This document shows positions 33,801 to 45,200 of a stretch of 64,000 bases of DNA, in pieces. This DNA comes from Morinoia aosen. Its lineage: Eukaryota; Arthropoda; Malacostraca; Amphipoda; Talitridae. Made by a program: the position numbers and the translations under genes. The stretch is from the NCBI GenBank assembly GCA_030386875.1, contig CM059576.1, forward strand, positions 14,822,058 to 14,886,057. The letters run 5' to 3'. How positions within the stretch are numbered: the first letter of the stretch is position 1; the number at the start of each line of letters is the position of its first letter. The notes under the pieces are model-generated. The model did no database searches, had not been told where the DNA came from, and saw only the letters and a list, made by a program, of their open reading frames with translations.

Positions 33801-35476
33801 ACATTCATGAAGCTGCTGTAAGTTAATTAGAGCCTGTAATGCTAAGTACTTTATGCTTATATCAAATTTTAGTATTTTTATAGGGGATAATAATGAAGTA
33901 AAATAAAAAGAAAAGTGCTCTCAAGCCCTGATAGGTTAGAACTCCACAGCACTCAGAGGCTCATAGAAATTGCAAGATGGCCTAAGAGGTCCAGCAATTC
34001 AAGAGCAACACTTTTGTCTACCAGGAAGTCACTGGTTGAAGAAGCTGTGACACATAACTGCACCTCCAGTGCTGACAGCTCACATCAGCAGTTTGGGCAA
34101 CAAAGTTCAGGAAAGCATAAAAGTAGGAAGGTAATAATGAACTATCAACAACTGCTCTACATCTCATCCTGAGTACCAAGCCAAACTCCCTACCATGTTC
34201 AATGGTGTGTGAAGAAGAAACTATTACTGGAATGCCTGTAGAAAATACTATCAATAATGCTACAAAGTGTCTAGTCATGGGACCTGATTAATTTGCCCAA
34301 TTTCAACTGTTGCCAATTCATGAATAAGAAATTCACTTATCTACTGTAAAGTTTGGATTATCAGTCAGTAATATTGAAGTGCAGGCAACTCCCATGGTTT
34401 GCTCAAAAAACTGTATCAATTGTTAATTGAGCTTTTTATTCTGAATTTCACTGTTTTCAAATTCATTAAAATCAGGCAACTTCCGTGGCCATCTCTGCTG
34501 CTCAATTCATTGGTGTCCAAGTCTTGTGGTTGAGGGAACAACTCCATTCCAACAAACCCTCGTTTTCTGTTATCAAGAAAATGTGCTGGAAAATGAAGCT
34601 ACTAGGAGGAAATAGTGATGAAATATATATCGATGTAACTTGTTATATAATAGCTGACAATTTCCAATGAAAATTGATATCTCAACTTGATACGAGCAAC
34701 AAAAAAAGACAAAATTAGATTGGTGGCCAGGCACCAGCAGGACAAACTGCTGAGTCATGCATCACATGACTCAGTTTAGGAGATGTGGCATTCTCACCTT
34801 GATTTACCCTACGAAATTATCAAGTGTAATTTTAAATGCATTAAAAAATGTACATACCCAATCAGATATTTCTCATTACCACACTGGGAATATATTTTTC
34901 CTTTCTATTTTGAGGACTACAGGAGTCTAACCTCATTCCCCTTGGGGTTAATCGTAGCAACATGTACCCGATTTTCTAATATTTAGACTGAAGAAAGTTG
35001 TGTGTAGTAAACAATTTGAGTCATAAGCAATGGGTAAAGATGTGACTACATAGAACACAACTGCGTGTTGAAAAGCTTGTCAGTTGACATTCAGCAGTGC
35101 AACAAATTTTTCACGTTACTTCAAGTTTTTCCAGCTTGTTTGTGGAATACAATTTTATACATACTTCCACAAATTCAAGTGGATATGATTAAAAGTATAA
35201 TGCATACATCACTCTTTTAGCATGTAATTAGCCATAACTTGTAGTCTAATTATAGGATCTCATATCTGATAATAATGACTAGACCAACAGTTGGTCTCTC
35301 TCTTACAACTAATGTTTCTTCTTACTCAGCCATGCGAAGTTATGAGTACATATGATCTTGAAATAGAATATGTGTCTAAAGTCAAAAGAAAACAATTGCC
35401 AAGGGGGCATGTCAATCTATAATTTTTGTTTTATCTTTTCGTTTAAATATGTTTTATTTAATGTTCTTCTTTTCAG
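30827..35476. other. No gene recognised (upstream flank of the RING gene)
   Basis: AT-rich, probably intergenic or 5' intron. The frame 33915-34172 (85 codons) ends near a donor-like aggaag|gtaata but has no recognisable content. A non-coding 5' exon of the RING gene could lie here but cannot be placed. Confidence 0.45.
31787..32018. repeat. 118-bp direct tandem duplication
   Basis: The segment starting ccatgttgtaactg at 31787 is repeated from 31905 with only a few differences (for example catcatagcattg against cattatagtattg). Two copies, no gene. Confidence 0.85.
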
Positions 35477-35513
35477 ATCAAGAATTGATATTCATTAATT
35501 GTCAGAAGCCATC
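35477..35513 (+). other. 5' UTR segment after a splice acceptor
   Basis: A good acceptor (pyrimidine-rich ttcttcttttcag) ends at 35476, so the coding exon probably starts there and an upstream non-coding exon exists. The first ATG in frame with the RING is at 35514 (atcATGGctg). Confidence 0.5.
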
Positions 35514-36221
35514 ATGGCTGGAGTTTTTGACTGTGGTGTTTGTGATAATGCATATGAGACTGACAGGAAACCCCTGGTGCTGCTCTGTGGCCACACGTAC
35601 TGCCAGCAGTGCCTTCATGATGTGGTATCAGGGAGCAGCCCAGCGTGCCCCTCCTGCAGGAAGGAGATTGTGACTCCAGTGGATGAGTTGCCTGTCAACT
35701 TCATGCTGATCCCCTCTAGCTCTGGAGAAGCAGCCCCAGGAAGTGTGGCCAGCACAAAGATGTTCTGCAATACTCATCAAAACGAGTTGGATTATTGGTG
35801 TTCACAGTGCAAAGTTCTAATCTGCAAACGATGTCTTGTCCCAACTCATGCTAAGCATGAGTTTATTTTGGCTGAAGAAATATTTGCTGATGGTAAAATA
35901 CTCCCATATTTAAGAGGGCAAATTAATGCCAATTTGCAGCAGCTTAAAGCTTCCATTTATAATTTACAGCAATTAGAATCCTTGGCAAGCATTAATGATG
36001 AAGTAAAAATTTCTATTCTTCAGCTAAAAAGGGCTCTTCTGAAACAGGAGTCAACCCTTTGTAATTTGTTAAAAGTTATGAAGAAAACTTCACCAGATCC
36101 CTCATTAGAGCATAAAAACCTTGTCCTAAAGATGCTGAGAGATCAAAATGAAATGCGATTGGTAGAAGACCAAGTCAATAAAGCCCTCCAGCCATTTCAA
36201 GACCAGGTTGCCCAGTGCCGG
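35514..36221 (+). CDS. RING gene exon 1: RING, B-box, coiled coil
   Basis: 236 codons, starting MAGVFDCGVC. It contains all RING and B-box zinc ligands and most of the predicted coiled coil. It ends in CGG|gtgagt, an ideal donor. If the intron were retained, the protein would stop two codons later at 36228, giving a RING/B-box-only form. Confidence 0.9.
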
Positions 36222-39200
36222 GTGAGTTAGCTGAGTTGTCCAATAATATTTGCTTTCTCATGCTTATCACTAATTTATTTATTAATTTATTGGTTTGGCA
36301 AGTTTGATTTAATTTGACACTTTTAGTTCAGACAATTTTTTTTTACGCAGATCTGCAAATTACCCAATGGGAAAAAAATAAAGCTTGCTTACACTGAGAG
36401 GTACATGCCTGATGGTCACCCTTGGGTCATCATCTCCAATGAGCTGGCTGAAAAAGCTTTGTGCACCATGAAGGAGACTGGCCACCAGACTCCTAAAGCA
36501 ACTGTGATATCCACTGATGAGAGCCCAATACTGTGCCTCCCGAAGCTGCTGCAATATCTTCTTCTCTCAAGTGTTACAATGGAGCTGCAGCTTATGGATA
36601 AAGCTTCAAAAGCTCCATATAAAAAAGACTGGCTTCCTATGAAAGCAGGAGGTGATGAATCGACAGACTTCAAACATCGGTGAGAATGATGAGCTATGTC
36701 ACAGATAATTCTGAAGTGCTAGTTAAAGTTGATCATATATAGAATGAGTCTGCAGGAATATTATTGCTAGAATATCAGTAGCAGGTCTAATAATAAACTG
36801 CTATAAAAAACAGCTGTTCATAAATGCTAGAAACGTGGATGTGTAGTGGGGTGAAAAGAGAGCTATAAGCTGGATAGTGATTACAGATCATGTCAGACTC
36901 AAAGCCTACAAAGTAACACATGTCCATGACAGTTGATTTGATAGGTGGGAAATTTGTGGCTGAACTTGTCTCAAAGAGACCTATTATCCTTAGTCCAAAA
37001 TGAGCTACTAGTTAAAGGAAGTGTTAGGCTGATTGAGGGAGAAAAGTTTTCTTTTCACAGATTATAATGTGCAGGGGATAGGGGCCTTGTGTGATGTCTT
37101 GTGCCTCAGCCTCTCTGTAGTTGTTGAATGCATGTATCCTTGTGAACTGCTGTGATGGCTGCTGGCATGTAGGTGAGAGGCTTGTTTGATTCATTTTGTG
37201 CTTCCATCAATTATTACTGTCTTCTTCATATTAGACTCTTCATTGTAGAATGTTCTTCTCCCTATTCTCTCCACTTAGGCTTCATGCATTTCTTTTTGGG
37301 AATAAGTTTAAATTAACTTGCATGCTAATCATATGCTGTGTAGTGAATTTTCACTACTGGTTTGTACCTTAACCGTACAGCTAGGGTTTACATAGAGGTT
37401 CGTCCCGCGGCTGTCTGGCTGCGGCTGAAATGGATGACCACTCGGCCGAGGCTAGGCAGTTGCGTCGGAACCTTCATGGTGTGCACTTATCTACGAGCAG
37501 GCTAATAAAGCGGGTTGCCTGATGTTTGTAAGTGCCCCATGTAGTGCTTGCTCTATTCCTATGCCTATTTTACTGGGTAACGCCTAATGTGTTTTGCCAG
37601 GGTGGTTAGTCAGCGGTAGAGCCACGGTTTCGTGTACGAAAGACGGCTATCGCGAGACCCGCCCTGAGTCTGTTTTGTGAATTATCATTCCCCTGTTTTA
37701 ATATATACTCTTGACTTGTCCGTGCCGTACTTTGACCTCGTATCTGGCCTTAGCTATTTAAGCCTGAGTAGCTATTCCCTGTCTGGCCGGCATCTTGACA
37801 GGTCGGTTTCCAGTAACTAAACGTCTTCAGGCTCGTGGTCGTTACATTTGGAGTCAGGAGTGGGATTTGGCTTCAGATGCGGGGACAGTCGGTAGGATAA
37901 GGAGTAGTGCAATAAATTGGGATTTTTAATAAAACTTATTATCGTTTGCTGGCAGTAGACATTTTTTTTCGTGGCTTAATTTGGGCTAAGAGTGAAGATG
38001 GAAACGAAATCTGAGTTAGCTGACGTAATGCTTAGTCTCACAGAGGCAATCCAGGGCTTACGTGCAGCCAAGTTGCCTCCACCAGGGAAGTTTTCGGGCA
38101 AGCCTAGCGACGGTCAGGTCTCTGTGTTCTTGACTAAATTTGAGAACTATGCAAGTTCTAAGTATCAGGAAGACAAGTCGGCATGGGTTCAGGAATTACC
38201 AGAGTTCCTTGAGGGAGAGGCCAAGAATATAGTTCAAGCGTACGGAACTGGAGCTGACTATGGTGAAGTAAAAACTAGGTTAATTCGTGAACTAGAGCTT
38301 CACGAAAAATTCAGTGATGCTGGATATACAGAATTCTTGCGTGCAGAAAGAGAGAGGGGCGAATCACTGACTTGCTATAGTATTAGGCTCGAAAGGCTGG
38401 TAGCAAAAGTGGATAGTCTAGGAAAAGAGGGCAAAGAACTCTTGGCTCGAAATAAATTTATTAGTTCCCTAGCACCGGAGCTGGTACGTCGGCTTAAGTT
38501 ATTCGTTGGCCAGCAGGAGTCCATTGCACTCAGTGCAGTGGCCCGACTAGCAGCCAGTTTGGAGGCCGATATGACAGCTACCGAGGAAAGAATGGGGAAT
38601 AATACTCGAGCGGAACAAATTTACTTAGCGACGCCATACGCGCCAGAAACAAATAATGATATCATTGAGTACCAGGAACGCAGACAGGCCCGATTAATGC
38701 CTTGTATACAGGAAGGACATTTTGTGCGGGACTGTACACAGCAGGTAGTAGATAGAGACGGATGCAGGGAAGTTGTCGGTTCGGAACGCGGTTTGAATTG
38801 TGCGTATTGTGGCACAAAGGGGCATTTGATGAAGGACTGTCAGGGATTTTTGGAGAGATGCACAGCTTGCGTATGGTGTGGGGAAATCACACATCGTAGT
38901 TTCCAGTGTGCACACAAACCAGTTAGAACAGTCGGGAAACTAGGTGACTCCGGTGTGGAAGGGGCACAGCCGGAGCAGTGTCACGATAGTCCCCAAAATA
39001 TTGAGTATGTGCCCGGGAAAACTAATGTAGTTGCTGACTGTCCGTTCCGTGTGAATTTTCCTTGGTCAGTTCCAGAGGGAGACGAAAATGCTCCCGAGCC
39101 AGAATTTGGGGAATACCAGGTAGCCGAAGTCGAGGGGGGCCCAGATTCTTTGTTTGTGGCGTTGAGCCGAGCCTCGGGTCTGGGAGACGCGTTGACGCTC

Positions 39201-42200
39201 CGAGAGCAGGCGATAGACAAATTATTGCGGGAACCCAAAGCATTCGGTATGACTGGTAAGGCCGCGGATCGTAGGATGATTTCGAGTTGGAAAAATCCTG
39301 ATGTTTTCCCTCCATGGGAGGCTCTTGTGGCGTTTGCGCAGTTATTTGACTTGAGAGTGGAGGTAGTTTGCAGGCCAGGAGGGCTGGTTGTTGCAAATCC
39401 TGTGGGGGAGAAGGGAACTGTTAAACTGGAATGCAAAGGAGGCGTGCATTTTAATATTATTATAGCATGTATACCAGTGGAAAGGGTCAATATAGCAGTG
39501 CCACAAGGGCAAGGTAGCCAGGAGGGCACTCGCCAGTTACCTGACCTCAGGTTAGGAGAGGAGTTGGAAAATTTCATACCGCACCAGCGGCAGGATCAGA
39601 GGTTGGCGAGGGTGCGCGAGGCTCTGGAAAGGAAGGAAAAAGACCCAGCATTAGGATATTTGCGACGACATTTCAATAGCTTAGTGATACATAGCGGTGT
39701 CATATGCTACAAATACAAGCTAGGGGGCGAGGAAAAGTTCCTGCCAGTAGTACCAGACAGTCAATTAAAGGGCTTAGTTAGACAGTTTCATGAATATGCA
39801 GCACATGCGGGGCAGACTAAGGTAGTCAAGGCATTCCGGCGCTGTTACTTTCATCCCAGCCCATACAAGACTATCAAGGAAGTGATAAGAAAATGTCGTA
39901 CGTGCCAATTGCATAAAGGAGTAAGTCCGAAAGACTACCCGCTGGACGGGTTGAGTACTAAATGCGCGGCGCCGTATGATATCTATGCGGTGGATCTTGT
40001 TCCGTTGCCGCGTACACCCAGAGGACATATAGGCCTGCTGGTGGGTATTGATTTATGTTCTAAATTCGGGCACGCTATACCTATACGTTCAAAAGCTGCG
40101 CCGGGAGTTGCGCGTGCGTTGGAGTATGGTATATTGGCTAGTTGCCCTAGAACCCCTAAAATTTTGCGGTCCGACAATGGTCCCGAGTTTCGAGCTAGGT
40201 TGTTCGGTCAATTGTTAGACCGGTACGGGGTGCGGCATGAGCGCTCGATCGCCTATGCTCCGCATACCAATGGAGCGGTGGAGAGACTCAACCGGACCAT
40301 CAAGGAGAGACTCGCCTCAGCTTGCGCTGATAACCCTGGGAGCTGGGATCTGGAAATAGCAAAAGTGATGTCCCAGTACAATAGACTTACCCACAGTGAG
40401 ACCGGTCGAGCCCCTAGTGAATTCTTCGTGAAGGAGGCCGCGGTGCCAGCTCTGCCAAGGCCACCCCGGATGTGGCGACCCGCTGGACCGAAGTTCCGGC
40501 CATTCGCAGTGGGGGAGCTTGTCCTGCGGCGGGTACCTTACACACGAGAGGACGAGAGACATAAACTCACCCCACAGTTCCAGGGTCCCTACGAGGTGCT
40601 GGAGGTTGATAGGAACCAGGTCACCTATACGATACGGGATCTGCAGCGGAGAAGGGCTCCCTTCAAGGTGCACGTGAGGCAGTTGAAGAAATATCATGGA
40701 AACGACATGGGTCAGGACCAGCCAGTGCAACCCGAGAGGAGGAACGAGGCAGAAGGTCTGCCACAAAGGCAGCCACGCAAGAGAATTCGTCGAGAAGTAG
40801 GGCCGAAGGAAGACGGTAGCGACGCAGGGTGTTTGGAGGTAACAGAGGTGAGTGCTAGTGATAGTACTTGGCAGAGAACGGAACCCTCGGAAGCGGAGGA
40901 TGAAATATTGCCTCGATTGAGACCTAAAAAGAGGTTAGATTATAAATGCTGAGTGTCTACTTCGATACTGCTCGAATTGTTTTTGTTTCAGGCCCGGGGA
41001 TCTGTTGCTGCAGGCGATGGGCCAACGTAGCACGGGGTGCGAGGGTCCGACCTGGGCTGCCTGTTCGCGTCCCGACCCTGCAGATGTCTTCTGAGGCGCG
41101 GCCGGTGCTGATGGTTGCCTTCCATCGCAACCCGACTGGTGTGAAGCCCTTTGGATGTCCGGGTCGGATGTGACGGGCGGAGGCGCATACTCTTCAGAGA
41201 TCGTGGCCTCTGTTGCAAGCTGGGCACGCCATGGGAGGTGAACTTCTGCCGCCTGTTTGGCTACCAAAGTGAAGCCTGCTCATCGCCGGTTTGCAGTATG
41301 GAGGAGCAGTCGCCCGTGTGCAATCTGCGGTCGTGTCAGCATGCACTCGGCAAATCTGCAGCCGGGCGTTTCGTCGTCACCTGCGAGACTGGCGGGAACT
41401 TGGAAGGCGGAAGAACCATGATGTTGCATAGTATTTTAAATTGTAGAACATTAATGAACATAGCAACCTTTCTAAGCAGTTCCCAGCTAAGGGTGTAGTG
41501 CTGGAATACTCGTTTTGTATTTGTTGTCCATACTTTTACGTGCTCAGAAATGTATGTGTTCCTGGTTGTACGAACTTGAATATGGGGACCCTTGTCACCT
41601 TGTTGGTAGTTAAAGTAGTGTGGGCTTCAGTTGGAGCGATGACTTCCTTGCTAAATTGGGGAAGAATGTAGTGTAGTGAATTTTCACTACTGGTTTGTAC
41701 CTTAACCGTACAGCTAGGGTTTACATAGAGGTTCGTCCCGCGGCTGTCTGGCTGCGGCTGAAATGGATGACCACTCGGCCGAGGCTAGGCAGTTGCGTCG
41801 GAACCTTCATGGTGTGCACTTATCTACGAGCAGGCTAATAAAGCGGGTTGCCTGATGTTTGTAAGTGCCCCATGTAGTGCTTGCTCTATTCCTATGCCTA
41901 TTTTACTGGGTAACGCCTAATGTGTTTTGCCAGGGTGGTTAGTCAGCGGTAGAGCCACGGTTTCGTGTACGAAAGACGGCTATCGCGAGACCCGCCCTGA
42001 GTCTGTTTTGTGAATTATCATTCCCCTGTTTTAATATATACTCTTGACTTGTCCGTGCCGTACTTTGACCTCGTATCTGGCCTTAGCTATTTAAGCCTGA
42101 GTAGCTATTCCCTGTCTGGCCGGCATCTTGACAGGTCGGTTTCCAGTAACTAAACGTCTTCAGGCTCGTGGTCGTTACAGCTGTAATTGCTAGTTATTGT

Positions 42201-45200
42201 TGAAATTTCTTACGAGTGTGTTGGTAGCCTAAAGCCATATGCAGCAATAAATCCTGGCTCATAACTTTGCATTGTGAGGGTAGGGCACCGCAAGTGTCAG
42301 GGAGTTACGTCTCCTCTCTGATTTCAATTCAACCGCTACAATCAGTTGTTGATTCGTTGTTTTGAGCATTGAAAATCTTGAACTTTTTGGCCTGCAAATT
42401 TTTGTTTTTCCCCTGTCTGCAAAGTATATCAACTTCTAACCTCTTGTTCTTTAAGCAAAACTTTGTATTTGGTGAGGCGTGTAGAGATGCAGGCTGTGGC
42501 CAATAGCTCAATTTGATGTGGTTTTAAAATTTCCGGAATGTGTTGCCAAATGCTTCATAATCCTGAATATTGCATGGGTAAACAAATATTGTGTGAGTAT
42601 AGCATGAATCATCAATGATAGTATAATTGCACCTTTAGAGGGTAATTCATGATCTTGGTCATCAATTTTGGGGAATGTGAAAATTATTTTGCTTCATTTT
42701 TGCAAAGCCATTGTGATGTTGCGAGTAATTGGCTGAACACCCAATGCACAAGTTGAGATGTTTTATACCTCTATCTCCATATTAGTAACAGTTAGTAATT
42801 CATGATATCATATTAGTAATTTCAATTGGTACCAGTGTTTTACCGTTTGAACCTACCCAGGATCTTGAACCTTGCAGAAAGTGCAAGCTCCAATTCAAGC
42901 ACAAAACAATCAAATCACTTCATTATGAAATATTGAACCTCTAAACTATATTGGCCACTCTGCGTAGTTTTGTTTGGCAGACATAAGTTAAAGTTCATGA
43001 AGTCATCATTTTTTTGCTGCACCATGAGTGAAATTTGGAATAATGCTATAATGTGGTCGCATGGTAGATGAAAGTATAGAAAAAAGTTTATATGCTATAC
43101 TTAGAATGACATAGCATCTGATTAGATAGATCATATGTACATCAATTCAATATCAGATATATACGAGTGAAAATTAGGTAGGTTTTTCTTGTAGAAAAAA
43201 ATTGTTTTTGTTCGTATATATAAGTATTTGGGATCACTGCTGTCTTGTTTTTCAGCACCTCTGACTTCTTCATCTATATCATATTCCATAATTCTTTTTT
43301 CATATTATCTGTTTTCAACTACTGTTTCGATATCTCTTCTGCATAGATTCCGTGTTCCATTAACTCCACACTAATGAGGCCTTCCTCTCTTTGGTTGTCC
43401 TTGTTGTGGATAAGGAGTCTTGAATTATTTTGTCATGTCTAATCAAGCAGAATATTGTTGCCATTCGATCTCACATTGTAAGTGATCTTTGGTCATTGCA
43501 CAAACGTTATTGTATAATTATCTCTTGTATGTCGACCTATGGAATTGTGCTCGCGTGGGCTTTCTTACTCAGCAATTATAACTACATGTGTCTCATTTAA
43601 ATTCAACTGTTGGGGGCTTAGGCTTTGTGCAAGTTTATTTCCTTGTAAAAATAATCACCTGAACGTAGAATTTAAGTACTGAGAAAAAATGTAAATTTTG
43701 TTTATGAGCATGCAATACTGCTTGCTTTTAGCAGGCAGGAATTTTTTGTCATGTGCAATTAACGGTTCATTTATATACCTTGATGAGAAGTAGTATGCGT
43801 GCAGTTTTTGTAGGACAGCGGATTAGTTTATCAACTTGAACTTTTTAGTGTTCTTGGTGGCAATGGGCCGAGCTAAAGGTTAGGTAGGCCTTCTTTTTGT
43901 TAAAATAGAATAGGTTTTGTTTTGTTATGGACCATCTTTTTTTCAGTTCACTGCTGTCCTGTTTTTCAGCACCTACTACTTTCTTCTTCAACTTTTTCTT
44001 GTTTCATGAACTTCTTTCTCAACTTACTGTTTCTATGCCCCTTCTGCATAGATTCCCCATTCTCTTATCTCCATACTAAATGGTGCCTTCCTTCTTCCTC
44101 TCTTTGATACGCTCTTTTTTTTGTAGGGGTTAGGGAGGCTTAAACTAACTTACAATCTAATCTAATCTAATCCTGGTGGCAGTAAGTATTGTCGAGGTGG
44201 CTGCTGCTACAAATATATCCTTCAATTCTCCAGGTACAGGCTGACAACATTGGCTAAGACCTTGAAGTACTTCCAAACCTTGGCTGCTGCTCTGACCACA
44301 GTTGGTGAAGTCGTAAATGATGCTACCGAAAACAAGGTGATCATCCTTGTGTATCCTGAGACTTGCACGTACGATGCCTGTGAGTAAAATTAATAACCAT
44401 TCTGCAGATTTTTTATTAAACTACTTCGATGGTTTCGTTTTTGTCTATCTGTTCTTCCAGTTTGAATTTTGAGCTAAATCTTTCTCTATGCAAACAAATC
44501 AACTTTCATTCTTAAAATTGATACAAACTAATTCTTTGTGCTAGCCTGAAAGATATTCCGAATAAATTGAAATCATCACTGCCACCATTGCACAAATCTT
44601 TCAATGATAATTACCTTTTTTAGCAGTGACGTAAAATGATAATCCTGAATAGTCTTGGTAGTCATGCTTGTAGACAGTTGTTGGCATGAAAGATTTGTAT
44701 TTATTTCAAAGCAATCAGTGATTGATACCTTTAGGAAAAGTATTGGTAAGTAAAGTCCAACTTGCTGGCTTTCCTGTAGTGTTACATCCCTGGGGACTGC
44801 AAATGTAGCATCTTCCTGAACCATTACCAATGATGGGGGACTGAGACTGAGCGAACAACAATTTTAAGATAGAAAACTTAACCTTAATGTGTTGGGTCTA
44901 AAATATTGTTCAGAATGTAATATTTTGAAAAACATGAAATACCTGAAGAAAATAGTTTTGCTCATGACCAATTAACATTCATTATGTCCACTCATCGAAA
45001 TACAAAATTAACTATTTTATGTCATGAGATATCCCTATATCTATGTAACGTTTGAAATTTTAGATAATATTACATGATACTTAAGTTTAAATTCTGAACG
45101 TAATCTGGGATAGTAATAAGAATTTTTTTTTTGTACAAGTTCTAGTACAATTTTTAAAATTTCAGTGCCAGATTGAGAAGACGTGAGAGCAGAGCTGACG

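Larger units (their letters stand above)
37339..42179 (+). mobile_element. Gypsy-type LTR element, internally deleted, in intron 2
   Basis: LTRs of 508 bp at 37339-37846 and 41672-42179 look identical by eye. They are flanked by a 4-bp duplication gctg (37335-37338 and 42180-42183), as Gypsy integrases make. The interior has one long frame (37998-40952) with gag and integrase but no protease or reverse transcriptase, so it cannot copy itself. Identical LTRs nevertheless show it moved very recently, so enzymes were presumably supplied by an intact relative. It sits in the same orientation as the host gene. Confidence 0.93.

Noticed and set aside
33915..34172. 85-codon frame, possible upstream exon of the RING gene
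   Set aside because: The end looks like a weak donor (aag|gtaata), but no acceptor, start context or protein similarity supports it.
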